A stretch of DNA of 64,000 nucleotides from Rhodococcus sp. Leaf278. Its GTDB lineage: Bacteria > Actinomycetota > Actinomycetes > Mycobacteriales > Mycobacteriaceae. Every line of letters starts with the position of its first letter. The first letter of the stretch is position 1. The DNA lies in NCBI RefSeq assembly GCF_001426085.1, contig NZ_LMRR01000002.1:91038-155037 (forward strand), given 5' to 3'. Positions 47,259 through 55,904 of the stretch are shown here, in pieces. A program made the translations under genes and the position numbers. Below the pieces are notes generated by a model, which had not been told where the DNA came from, made no database searches, and worked only from the letters and a program-made list of their open reading frames with translations.

Positions 47259-48449
47259 TTATTCAGTCGCCTCCCCTGAGCGCGCGCCGACGAACTGGCG
47301 TCGAACACGTCCACGAATGCCGGTGACGACCTCGTAGCTGATCGTGTCGAGCGCATCTGCCCAATCCTGGGCGTGCGCCTCCCCCTTGTCCCCTGGCCCG
47401 AAGAGTAACGCCTCGTCGCCGACAGCGACACCCGAGCCGCTGCCGCCGAGGTCGACGACGAACTGGTCCATGCACACACGCCCCACCGACGGGAAACGTC
47501 GCCCAGCGATCGTCACTTCGAACCGCCCACCGAGACTGCGGACGACGCCGTCTGCATACCCGAGAGCGATGAGCGCGACCACGGTGTCGGCCTGAGCGGT
47601 CCAGGTGTATCCGTACGACACCGATTCACCCTTGCTCACCTTCTTGATGTTCGCTACCTGCGCCGACAACGTCATCACCGGCTGCAAACCGAACATTCCC
47701 AACTGCGGCACAGGCGACAAACCGTACAGAGCAATACCCGGACGGACCATGTCGAAACAGAGATCGGGTCTGGTCAACGTGGCCGCCGAATTGGACAGAT
47801 GCACGACGGCTGGAGGCGTTCCGCGCCGGGTGGCGCGGCTCACCGCGTCACGCAGCCGGTCAGCTTGGGCGTCGTTGGCCGGGTGCCCCGGTTCGTCGGC
47901 GCACGCCAAGTGCGAGAACATACCGACCAAGTCCACGGCTCCCTCCGCGACAGCGGCCGCCGTCGCGTCGAGAACGACATCGAGATCTGCTTCCGCGACC
48001 CCGTTGCGATTGAGTCCGGTATCGACCTTGAGCGAGACGTCTGCGGCCCGACCGACTCTGCGCGCTGCTCCCACCACGGCGTCGAGCTGGGCTGCCGTGG
48101 ACACCCCGATCCCCACCTGTGCAGCGACAGCGGCGTCGAAGTCGGAATCCGTTCGATGCAACCATGCCAGCACCGGAACGCCGATTCCCGCTGCACGGAG
48201 TTCGAGGGCCTCGCCGATCGTCGTGACGCCGATCTCCTGCGCGCCTGCTGAGACTGCGGCGTGGGCGACCTCGACGGCACCGTGGTTGTACCCGTCGGCC
48301 TTGAGCACGGCCATCACGCCGGCGTCGCCGGCGAACTGTTGCAACACGCGCACGTTGTGGCCCACTGCGTCGAGGTCGACGGACGCCACCGCGCCCGAAC
48401 CGGTCCTCTCGTCACCGCAGCCGATACTCACAACATTCGATAGTGCCAT
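47259..48449 (-). CDS. alr: alanine racemase
   Basis: A 396-residue PLP enzyme that supplies D-alanine for peptidoglycan. The PLP Lys is in VLKADGYNHGAVEVAH near residue 49. The barrel continues through LKVDTGLNRNG and MFSHLACADEP, and the C-terminal domain carries the catalytic Tyr region SYGYTWTA and the VGRVCMDQFVVDLG motif. Full length. It heads a unit with the alpha/beta hydrolase and tsaE, 81 bp downstream of nnr. Confidence 0.96.
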   Translation of the reverse strand: MALSNVVSIGCGDERTGSGAVASVDLDAVGHNVRVLQQFAGDAGVMAVLKADGYNHGAVEVAHAAVSAGAQEIGVTTIGEALELRAAGIGVPVLAWLHRTDSDFDAAVAAQVGIGVSTAAQLDAVVGAARRVGRAADVSLKVDTGLNRNGVAEADLDVVLDATAAAVAEGAVDLVGMFSHLACADEPGHPANDAQADRLRDAVSRATRRGTPPAVVHLSNSAATLTRPDLCFDMVRPGIALYGLSPVPQLGMFGLQPVMTLSAQVANIKKVSKGESVSYGYTWTAQADTVVALIALGYADGVVRSLGGRFEVTIAGRRFPSVGRVCMDQFVVDLGGSGSGVAVGDEALLFGPGDKGEAHAQDWADALDTISYEVVTGIRGRVRRQFVGARSGEATE

Positions 48450-48530
48450 CCGAGCCGGTACTACGACGGATCAGGGTGGCACAACTCGTGACACATCCGG
48501 TTACGCGAGTGGGACCTGCAACTATCTCGA

Positions 48531-49964
48531 TCAGTCCGTGAGCGAGCGCACGGTACGGATCGCGTCCGAGATGGATGCGCACAGTGGGCTCGCCGACACG
48601 GGCGCCGCGAACTCCCCGCGTGATCCATGTGCCGCGCGCGCTGCAGCGAGCGCATGGACCTTCGCCCCGCAGGCCGCCGCGGTGGAGGGCGACATCCCGG
48701 ACGCGAGCAGGGCCCCGAGGATTCCGGAGAGAACGTCGCCGGATCCGGCGGTCGATGCGGCCGATCCCCCGGCGTCGCTGACCAAGGTGGTGCCGTCGGC
48801 ATCGGCCATGATCGTTGCGCGTCCCTTGAGCAGCACGGTCACACCCCAGCGCGCGGCAAGATCGCGCACCGCCCCCACGCGGTCGGGGCTCGGGTCCGTC
48901 CCGGTAAGGCGTGCGAATTCTCCGGCGTGCGGGGTGAGCAGAGTCGGTGCGGTGCGCCCGGCGACCCAGTGTTCGTTGCCCGCGAGAATGGTCAGAGCAT
49001 CGGCATCGACGACGACCGGCAGATCCGATTCCAGCACCCGGCGCACTGTCTCCGCCGAGGGCTCGTCGGTGCCGAAGCCTGGACCCACCACCCATGCCTG
49101 CACCCTCCCCGCTGCGTCGAGATTTGGAGCGGCGACCACCTCCGGATAATGCGAAACGACCTCTGCACCGGCGCTTCCCACGTAGCGGACCATTCCGGAG
49201 GTGGCCGCGACCGCCGCCCCGACACAGAGCAGTGCGGCACCCGGGAACGTGGCGCTGCCGGCGAGGATTCCCACCACGCCCTGCGAATATTTGTCGTCCG
49301 AGGCGGTAGGGATGGGCCAGATCTGCCCGACGTCGGCCGGCTCGAACGATGCCAGCATCGGTGCCGGAAGCGACAGCCCGATGTCGATCAGTTCGACTCG
49401 GCCACAACGAGGTACAGCGAGAACATGGACGGGCTTGCGCGCGCCGAACGTCACCGTCACATCGGCCGTCACCGCCGGGCCCGGCGCGGCACCGGTCTCG
49501 GCGTCCACACCGCTGGGTACGTCCACCGACACGATCGGTGCGGTGATCTGCGCAACGACCGCAGCTGCATCGGGCCGCAGTGGACCCCGTCCGGAAATCC
49601 CCACGATGGCGTCGATCACGACGTCGGCCGGTCCGCACTGCGTCACCACCCGTCCGCCCGACGAGCGCAGGGCCTCCAGCCCTTCGGCATGCGCACGTGC
49701 CGGATCGAGAAGCAGCGCGGACACCGAGACGCCCCGTCGACGCAGATAGGCCCCCGCCCACAGACCGTCGCCACCGTTGTCACCCGTGCCCACCAGAATC
49801 GTCACGCGCCGTCCCGCGACGCCGCCCGTGCGCGCCGTGAGCTCGGCCGCCACCACTGTTGCCAAGCCGTAGGCAGCGCGACGCATGAGAACGCCGTTCG
49901 GCAGGGAATTCAATAGCGGCGCTTCCGCATTCCGTATCTGCTCGGGTGTGTAGTAGGCGCGCAT
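48531..49964 (-). CDS. nnr: bifunctional NAD(P)H-hydrate repair enzyme
   Basis: A 477-residue fusion. The N-terminal YjeF epimerase domain (about 1-210) includes LVGTGDNGGDGLWAGAYLRRRG. The C-terminal ribokinase-like ADP-dependent dehydratase domain (about 215-475) includes GPGFGTDEPS, LTPHAGEFARLTG and the catalytic GSGDVLSGILGALLASG. It repairs damaged NADHX/NADPHX. Length and motifs are complete. The 90-bp gap to the divergent copper lipoprotein gene should hold promoters for both. Confidence 0.95.
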   Translation of the reverse strand: MRAYYTPEQIRNAEAPLLNSLPNGVLMRRAAYGLATVVAAELTARTGGVAGRRVTILVGTGDNGGDGLWAGAYLRRRGVSVSALLLDPARAHAEGLEALRSSGGRVVTQCGPADVVIDAIVGISGRGPLRPDAAAVVAQITAPIVSVDVPSGVDAETGAAPGPAVTADVTVTFGARKPVHVLAVPRCGRVELIDIGLSLPAPMLASFEPADVGQIWPIPTASDDKYSQGVVGILAGSATFPGAALLCVGAAVAATSGMVRYVGSAGAEVVSHYPEVVAAPNLDAAGRVQAWVVGPGFGTDEPSAETVRRVLESDLPVVVDADALTILAGNEHWVAGRTAPTLLTPHAGEFARLTGTDPSPDRVGAVRDLAARWGVTVLLKGRATIMADADGTTLVSDAGGSAASTAGSGDVLSGILGALLASGMSPSTAAACGAKVHALAAARAAHGSRGEFAAPVSASPLCASISDAIRTVRSLTD

Positions 49965-50054
49965 GCCGAGGTCCTCTCGTTACCCGCTGGCGTGAACCTC
50001 GAGCCTACGTGCGTCCGATCGGAGCCCCGCGACGTAGCCGGTTAGCCTCGAAGG

Positions 50055-50429
50055 ATGACACCTCGCGGCGGTGGACCGGCAGCGTTCACGCTCACGGTCC
50101 TGCTCCCGATCGTTCTCGCCACGACCGGCTGCACCGAGGACCCGTCGACTCTGACGGTGCACGAATCGATCGCCGACGCCACCGTGCAGGTGGCCGGAAC
50201 GGCCTACTCTCCTGCGTCGGTCACGATCGACGCCGGCCAGAGTGTGGCCTGGCATTTCGCCGATCGCGGCGTCGGACACAACGTGGTCGGTCTCGGAGCG
50301 GCCTCGACCCTCCTACACAGCCCCATGCTCGGATACGGCGACTACGTGCAGACTTTCGACGAGCCCGGCACCTACCTCTACTACTGCACCCTCCATCCGC
50401 AGATGAAGGGTGCAGTAGTAGTCAGATGA
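50055..50429 (+). CDS. cupredoxin-domain lipoprotein
   Basis: A 124-residue exported protein. A signal peptide ends in the lipobox ATTGC (Cys near residue 26), giving a lipid-anchored product. The mature part is a plastocyanin-like cupredoxin with type I copper ligands: His in GVGHNVVG and the Cys-x4-His/Met loop YYCTLHPQM near the C-terminus. It is probably a blue-copper electron carrier or copper chaperone at the outer face of the membrane. It is divergent from nnr and convergent with glmS, 7 bp apart. The last 50 bases contain a perfect inverted repeat that may be the terminator. Confidence 0.88.
   Translation: MTPRGGGPAAFTLTVLLPIVLATTGCTEDPSTLTVHESIADATVQVAGTAYSPASVTIDAGQSVAWHFADRGVGHNVVGLGAASTLLHSPMLGYGDYVQTFDEPGTYLYYCTLHPQMKGAVVVR
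50379..50422. terminator. perfect hairpin inside the cupredoxin gene 3' end
   Basis: CTACTACTGCACCCT (50379-50393) pairs perfectly with 50408-50422 across a 14-nt loop. It encodes the copper-ligand loop and lies just before the stop, between convergent genes only 7 bp apart. It probably acts as a terminator for both transcripts. Confidence 0.7.
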
Positions 50430-50436
50430 TCACGCG

Positions 50437-52299
50437 CTACTCGACGGTGACGGACTTCGCCAGATTGCGCGGCTTGTCCACGTCGTAACCCCGCGCCTGG
50501 GCGACCTCGGCAGCGAACACCTGCAACGGGATCGTCGACAGCAACGGCTGCAACAGTGTGGAGGCGGCCGGTATCTCGATCAAGTTGTCGGCGAACGGCC
50601 GCACTGCCTCGTCACCTTCCTCGGCGATGACGACGGTCCGGGCACCACGCGCCTGGATCTCTCGAATGTTGCTCAACATCTTCGAGTGCAGCACCGCGCG
50701 GCCCTTCGGCGAGGGCATCACGATGATCACCGGAACACCGTCCTCGATCAGAGCGATCGGCCCATGCTTGAGCTCGCCCGCCGCGAAACCTTCCGCGTGC
50801 ATATACGCGAGCTCCTTGAGCTTGAGCGCGCCTTCGAGAGCAACCGGATACCCGACGTGTCGACCGAGGAAGAGAATGGTCGTCGCCGTCGACAGCTCTC
50901 GGGCGAGTGCCCGGACCGGCTCGACGGTCTCGAGAACTCGCTGCACCAACTCGGGCATGGCTTCGAGTTCGGCGAATTCGCGGGCGACCTCGTCGGGGTA
51001 CTTGGTGCCGCGCGCCTGTGCCAGAGCGAGGCCGACCAGGTAGTTCGCGGTCACCTGAGCGAGGAATGCCTTGGTCGACGCGACGCCGATCTCCGGGCCT
51101 GCCCGGGTGTAGAGGACGGCGTCGGCCTCACGAGGAATCTGTGACCCATTGGTGTTGCAAACGGCGAGGACACGCGCCTTCTGATCCTTGGCGTGCCGCA
51201 CGGCTTCGAGGGTGTCTGCGGTCTCGCCCGACTGCGAGATGGCCACGACCAGGGTCGATCGGTCCAGGACCGGGTCGCGGTAGCGGAATTCGCTGGCCAG
51301 TTCCACCTCGACCGGCAGCCTGGTCCAGTGCTCGATCGCGTACTTGGCGAGCAGACCCGAGTGGTATGCGCTGCCGCAGGCCACGACGAACACCTTGTCG
51401 ACGTCGCGCAGTTCCTGATCGGACAACCGCTGTTCGTCGAGCACGATCCGACCGTTGTCGAAGTGGCCGAGCAACGTATCCGCCACGGCGGCAGGCTGCT
51501 CCTGGATCTCCTTGAGCATGAAGTAGTCATGACCGCCCTTCTCGGCGGCCGCCAGATCCCAGTCGATTCGGAACGGGCGCCCCTGCGCCTCGTTGCCCTC
51601 GAAATCACTGATGTCGTATCCGTCTGCAGTGATCACGACAACCTGATCCTGGCCGAGTTCGACGGCGTCGCGCGTGTGCTCGATGAACGCCGCGACATCG
51701 GAACCGAGGAACATCTCACCGTCACCGACGCCCAACACCAGCGGCGTGGACCGGCGTGCCGCAACGATCGTGTCGGCGTGATCGGAATGAGTGAACACCA
51801 GGGTGAACGCACCCTCGAGTCGACGCAGGACAGCTTTGGCGCTGGCCACGAAGTTGCCCGCGGTCGGACCGTCTGCGTAGGCCCGCGAAACGAGGTGCAC
51901 TGCGACCTCGGTGTCGGTATCGGACAGGAACTCGACCCCGGCAGCTTCCAATTCGGCCCGAAGCGGACCGAAGTTCTCGATGATGCCGTTGTGCACCACG
52001 GCAACCGTGCCCGACGCATCCCGGTGGGGGTGAGCGTTGCGGTCGGTCGGACGGCCGTGTGTCGCCCACCGGGTGTGACCCATGCCGGTGGTGCCGACGA
52101 ACGTGTCGGTGCCGATGTCGTCCAGCTCGGCTTCGAGATTCGCGAGCCGACCTGCTTTTCGTTCGACTGCCGTCGCCCCTGCTCCGTCGAGAATTGCGAT
52201 ACCCGCAGAGTCGTAGCCCCGATATTCCATACGCCGAAGCGCTTCGACCACCACACCCAGAGCTGGGCGGTGGCCGACATAACCCACGATTCCGCACAT
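50437..52299 (-). CDS. glmS: glutamine-fructose-6-phosphate aminotransferase
   Basis: A 620-residue enzyme making glucosamine-6-phosphate from fructose-6-phosphate and glutamine, the entry to cell-wall amino sugars. The N-terminal glutaminase starts with nucleophile Cys2 in CGIVGYVG. Two SIS isomerase domains follow, with VVACGSAYHSG and SQSGETADT (about 305-365), and the C-terminus ends DKPRNLAKSVTVE. Complete. glmM for the next step lies about 5 kb downstream in the window. The 99-bp leader is too short for, and does not resemble, a glmS ribozyme. Confidence 0.97.
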   Translation of the reverse strand: MCGIVGYVGHRPALGVVVEALRRMEYRGYDSAGIAILDGAGATAVERKAGRLANLEAELDDIGTDTFVGTTGMGHTRWATHGRPTDRNAHPHRDASGTVAVVHNGIIENFGPLRAELEAAGVEFLSDTDTEVAVHLVSRAYADGPTAGNFVASAKAVLRRLEGAFTLVFTHSDHADTIVAARRSTPLVLGVGDGEMFLGSDVAAFIEHTRDAVELGQDQVVVITADGYDISDFEGNEAQGRPFRIDWDLAAAEKGGHDYFMLKEIQEQPAAVADTLLGHFDNGRIVLDEQRLSDQELRDVDKVFVVACGSAYHSGLLAKYAIEHWTRLPVEVELASEFRYRDPVLDRSTLVVAISQSGETADTLEAVRHAKDQKARVLAVCNTNGSQIPREADAVLYTRAGPEIGVASTKAFLAQVTANYLVGLALAQARGTKYPDEVAREFAELEAMPELVQRVLETVEPVRALARELSTATTILFLGRHVGYPVALEGALKLKELAYMHAEGFAAGELKHGPIALIEDGVPVIIVMPSPKGRAVLHSKMLSNIREIQARGARTVVIAEEGDEAVRPFADNLIEIPAASTLLQPLLSTIPLQVFAAEVAQARGYDVDKPRNLAKSVTVE

Positions 52300-52398
52300 G
52301 GTGGTTCAGGGTACTCGGCACGGCGCGCACGACCCATTCGCTCGGGTCGACGTGTCCCCGTCCCCCTCGCCGGTCCGCATTCGGTAGCGTCATCTCTC

Positions 52399-53259
52399 GT
52401 GGCGAAACCGAAGAAGCTGGCATCTGCTCTCTCCAAGCGTGGCCCGCACACAGTGCTGAGAGGCAACCTTGCCCTCGCCGGACAACCCGGCGTCGTCTAC
52501 ACCCCGGCCGAGGGCTTCGGCCTGCCCGGCGTGGCCTTCGCACACGGCTGGATGCTCCGACCCGACCATTACACCGACACACTGAAGCACCTGGCGTCCT
52601 GGGGCATCGTCGCAGCGGCCCCGGACACCGAGCGTGGTCTCGTGCCGTCGCACCGCGGACTCGCCACCGATCTGGGCACTGTGCTCGACATCATGACCGG
52701 CGTGCGTCTGGGTCCAGGCAACATCAGCGTGCATCCGGAGAAACTCGCCACAGCCGGCCACGCCATGGGTGCCGGAACCGCTGTTCTCGCAGCCTCCAAG
52801 CGATCGGACATCAAGGCCGTCGCTGCACTGTTCCCGGCACCGACGGCACCGTCGTCCGAGGACGCCGCCGCAGGCCTCGCCGTACCCGGTCTCGTCGTCG
52901 GCGACAACTCGAACGCCGATTCGCTCAACGACAATTCACTCGCTCTGGCCCAGGCCTGGCACGGACCATCCATCCTCCGCCGAATCGACGGTTCCACAGC
53001 AGACGGATTCGTCGAAGGCCGACGAATGCTCCGCTCACTGGGAATCAACAGCTCCGACCGCAAGACCCAGCAGCGCACCCGGGCCGTGCTCACCGCATTT
53101 CTGCTGTTCCACCTCACGGGCGACTCCGACTACGAGGAGCTGGCCGGATCGGCCGGTGAGATCGACGGAACCAGAGCGGTCGATCCCCACGCGCCGCTCG
53201 ATGCCCAACCCAAGCCCAAGGCGTCCGCGTCGATCAAGGCTCTGCTCGGCCGAGGCTGA
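52399..53259 (+). CDS. dienelactone-hydrolase-like protein lacking the nucleophile Ser (Rv3438-like)
   Basis: A 286-residue alpha/beta-hydrolase fold with GVAFAHGWMLRPDHYTDTLKHLASWGIVAAAPDTE near 45-80. The nucleophile elbow reads TAGHAMGAG near residue 117-125, so the expected GHSMG Ser is Ala. The C-terminal part (about 225-286) is helical and basic. It may be a non-hydrolytic fold member or use another residue. It occupies the Rv3438 position downstream of glmS. GTG 52399 gives a sensible N-terminus (VAKPKKLASALSKRG); the longer upstream frame runs antisense into glmS. Confidence 0.82.
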   Translation: MAKPKKLASALSKRGPHTVLRGNLALAGQPGVVYTPAEGFGLPGVAFAHGWMLRPDHYTDTLKHLASWGIVAAAPDTERGLVPSHRGLATDLGTVLDIMTGVRLGPGNISVHPEKLATAGHAMGAGTAVLAASKRSDIKAVAALFPAPTAPSSEDAAAGLAVPGLVVGDNSNADSLNDNSLALAQAWHGPSILRRIDGSTADGFVEGRRMLRSLGINSSDRKTQQRTRAVLTAFLLFHLTGDSDYEELAGSAGEIDGTRAVDPHAPLDAQPKPKASASIKALLGRG

Positions 53260-53273
53260 ATCTGCTCGCCACG

Positions 53274-53543
53274 TCAGATCAGCCAGGACCGCGGCTGTTC
53301 TTCGGGCCCGGTCTCGACGTGCGGTAACGGCTCTCTCCGGTCCAGGTGAGCCGGTCGAAGGACCGAGCCTCGCATCGGCTCGACGTCCGGATCCGCGGCC
53401 GACACGGTGAGCGAGTTCGATCGGCCCGACACTGCTGTGGGGGTCTGAGCCCGCTCGAGCGCGTCGGTCGCACGCGCCATCGCATGGCGGTGTTCTTCGC
53501 GAATTCGATGCAGCTCACGCCGCCACCCGTCGGCTGCGCTCAC
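53274..53543 (-). CDS. small hypothetical protein coupled to the secretion-like locus
   Basis: An 89-residue protein with an amphipathic, Arg/Glu-rich N-terminal helix (about 6-35) and a polar tail. Its GTG overlaps the stop of the 636-residue gene by 4 bp, so it is probably coupled to it. No family is recognised. Its stop lies 14 bp from the end of the convergent hydrolase-like gene, with a weak hairpin (GCTG and ATCTG pairing to CAGAT and CAGC) across the junction. Confidence 0.55.
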   Translation of the reverse strand: MSAADGWRRELHRIREEHRHAMARATDALERAQTPTAVSGRSNSLTVSAADPDVEPMRGSVLRPAHLDRREPLPHVETGPEEQPRSWLI

Positions 53544-55450
53544 AGTGTTCCCGCCTCACTCAGGCCGGCACCGGAGCTCGCATCCTGTGATGCGGCCGGA
53601 GGACGCGGGAGATCTGCCGACACCGGCTGCTGCCCGCTGGACGGATGATGCTCGGCCTCGCCCCTCTCTGCATCCTCCCGGACGATCGGCTCGTCTGTTC
53701 GGGGGTCCGGCAGACACTGCGCCTGCGAATCCGTCGACACCGGATCGGACGAATGACTCGGCACCGACTCGGTCGTCGGTGCAGATTCGGACGGCAGGGC
53801 AGGTTCAGAGGGCGGCGTAGGTGCGTATGGCAGGGCAGATTCGGAGGGCGTGGCAGGTTCGGACGGCGGCGCAGGTTCGGACGGCGGCGCAGCTGCCGGT
53901 ACCGACGGCTGGTTCCCGTCCACGGTGTCTCCAGCACCGGGTTTCTCGACGATCTCGGGCAGGCCGAACGGGCCGATTCTCAACTCGAACGAGCGAACCC
54001 CCAGCCCCGGAGTATCGAGTCGGACCGTCACGGCACCGTCGTGTGCGAGTGCGATGCGGGCGCGATGCCCATCGATCTCGGCCTCGAGATGGCCGCGCTC
54101 GCCGTTCAGCTCGAGCGATGGCGAATCGACAGGAAACAACTGCTCCGGGGGCAACGGCTGCTCCGGCAATGCAGGTGGCAGCGATTCCGTTCGCGGGCCG
54201 GCAGGATCGTCCCGCACCGCTGATCCGCCGGCCGATTCTGCAGTGGTCGGAGCCGTAACGTCTGCGGAACCACGACCATCGGCGCTGCGGTCATCGGCGC
54301 TGCGGTCATCCGGGACGGAGGTGCTCAACACCTCGTCGACGCGATCCACGATCTCGGCGACCACCCGATCCACGAGTCCGTCCACAAGCTCACCTGCTCG
54401 GGCAGCGGACCCGCCGTCGGGGGTACGTGGGCCGGACGAGTCGGTACCCCCCGCGTCCACGGGTGTACCCGCTATCGAAGCCGTGACCGGGGGTGTCGCG
54501 GCCGGCGAACTCGCTGCCGAGGGCGCTGCACCGACCGCCGGAGTCGCAGGAGCAGTGGCAATGGCCGGGGGAATTGTCGACGAGCCGACGGGTGCCGGCC
54601 ACGGTTCGGCAGACGTCGAGCCGGGCGCAATTTCCCAACTCGGCTCGTCGAGATCGCCGAAAGACGGGTCGTGCACATCGCTCAAGTTTTTGACCAGCAA
54701 CGCCAGACTGTCTCGAACGGCGGTGTCCGTCGCCGTGCATGCGCCGAACACAGCATCACAGGTGGTCTTCATCCTCGGGACGAACTCCTCGTGGATCCAC
54801 GCCCGACAGCGTTCGCCCACCTCGGCTGCGAACTCGTCCGATACGTCCGCACTTCGAGCCCGCTCGCCCAGTTCCTCGAACGCCGACGCCAACCGAGGAA
54901 ACACCGACTCTCGATCGAACGGAACGCATTCGATTCCCGACGCAAGCAGGATCGCGTCGATCTCGTCGACGGTTCGACCGTCCACCGCATCGATGTCGAG
55001 TCCTCCGAACAGTTCGGCCTTGTCGGTGACCGCATCGCGAAGAACATCGACGGCAGCGGACATCGTCTGATGAGAGTTCTCGATCGATTTCAGGAACTCG
55101 CCCGCGGCCTGATGCTGGGCCGAAAGATGGATCTGCACGGCGTCGCCTGCCTCGCCGCGCCACCGCATCTCCAGGACTCTGCGTAATTGAACATGCTCCT
55201 CGAGTTGGTCGCTCAGTGCCGCAGACACAGCTTCGACCGCGTCGGCATCGCTACCGAGCGCGCCGAGATTCAAGCCACGTTGTTCGTCGTACCTCGCACA
55301 TATCTGCTCGTACTTCGGGAATGCTCCGATGCTCGACACTCGGGCAGCGAGCGGCAGGAAGCGCTCGAAATGCAGCAGCCCGATCGAGTTCGCATCGAGA
55401 ATCTCGTCTATCGACGAGTTCTGGCCAGAGGACACGGGAGGAGACGTCAT
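53540..55450 (-). CDS. WXG-like helical domain with long Pro/Ser-rich tail (Rv3439c-like)
   Basis: A 636-residue protein. Residues about 1-270 are helical. A WRG motif at 97-99 followed by a helix resembles the WXG hairpin of type VII secretion (T7SS) substrates, and LSAQHQAAGEFLKSIENSHQTMSAAVDVL resembles PPE/WXG-fold helices. From about 285 the sequence is Ala/Pro/Thr-rich and disordered, except for an ordered-looking segment near 480-530. Near the C-terminus are tandem PPSEPA-type repeats encoded by 18-bp units at about 53770-53890. It matches the Rv3439c position and Ala/Pro-rich character. A T7SS effector or cargo is inferred. The start overlaps the stop of the preceding gene by 4 bp. 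Confidence 0.7.
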   Translation of the reverse strand: MTSPPVSSGQNSSIDEILDANSIGLLHFERFLPLAARVSSIGAFPKYEQICARYDEQRGLNLGALGSDADAVEAVSAALSDQLEEHVQLRRVLEMRWRGEAGDAVQIHLSAQHQAAGEFLKSIENSHQTMSAAVDVLRDAVTDKAELFGGLDIDAVDGRTVDEIDAILLASGIECVPFDRESVFPRLASAFEELGERARSADVSDEFAAEVGERCRAWIHEEFVPRMKTTCDAVFGACTATDTAVRDSLALLVKNLSDVHDPSFGDLDEPSWEIAPGSTSAEPWPAPVGSSTIPPAIATAPATPAVGAAPSAASSPAATPPVTASIAGTPVDAGGTDSSGPRTPDGGSAARAGELVDGLVDRVVAEIVDRVDEVLSTSVPDDRSADDRSADGRGSADVTAPTTAESAGGSAVRDDPAGPRTESLPPALPEQPLPPEQLFPVDSPSLELNGERGHLEAEIDGHRARIALAHDGAVTVRLDTPGLGVRSFELRIGPFGLPEIVEKPGAGDTVDGNQPSVPAAAPPSEPAPPSEPATPSESALPYAPTPPSEPALPSESAPTTESVPSHSSDPVSTDSQAQCLPDPRTDEPIVREDAERGEAEHHPSSGQQPVSADLPRPPAASQDASSGAGLSEAGTL

Positions 55451-55752
55451 CGAGGCGACTCGATCGAGTCCGCAGTCGCGTCGTCCTGGCGTTCGTAGTC
55501 GTTCATGGCAGCGACGATCGCGTCGGAGACGTCCTCGACGGAGGATTTCCACGATTCGATTGCCCGGCCGAGGCCGAGGTGAGCCTGGGTGTACGCGGCA
55601 CCGAGGTCGCCGTAGTTCCGTCCCGCACCGGCCGTACCGAAGCCTGCGTCCGCCACCGAATCCGCCGCACTGCCGAGTGCGTCTGCCGATACCGCCAAGG
55701 CTTCTGCGACTCCGCGAACGCGGACCGCGTCCACCCAGAATCCCTCACTCAT
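55447..55752 (-). CDS. EspC/WXG100-like secreted protein with YxxxD signal (Rv3440c-like)
   Basis: A 101-residue, Ala-rich helical-hairpin protein. It begins with FWVDAVRVRGVAEALAVSADALGSAAD, which resembles the DUF2580/EspC-type ESX target family. It has a Gly-rich turn near 37-45, a second helix with Trp68, and YERQD at residues 86-90, matching the YxxxD/E signal of type VII substrates. No Trp-x-Gly is present at the turn. It leads a three-gene coupled unit. In M. tuberculosis terms it is at the Rv3440c position. Secretion is inferred. Confidence 0.72.
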   Translation of the reverse strand: MSEGFWVDAVRVRGVAEALAVSADALGSAADSVADAGFGTAGAGRNYGDLGAAYTQAHLGLGRAIESWKSSVEDVSDAIVAAMNDYERQDDATADSIESPR

Positions 55753-55904
55753 ACGTCCCCGTCTCGCCTTCGATGTGCCCCTTTCTCACTATGACGTGCG
55801 CCGACGCACATCGGTTCCCCAGCGAGCGGTAACGTCCCGATGTGAAATGTCAGTAACAGGTACTTGAAGTGGCTGCCCGAGCTGCTCACCGAACGAGGAG
55901 TCCC

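Noticed and set aside
52300-52398. A glmS ribozyme or riboswitch upstream of glmS
   Set aside because: The divergent gap is only 99 bp and shows no glmS-ribozyme core; that ribozyme is known mainly from Firmicutes.
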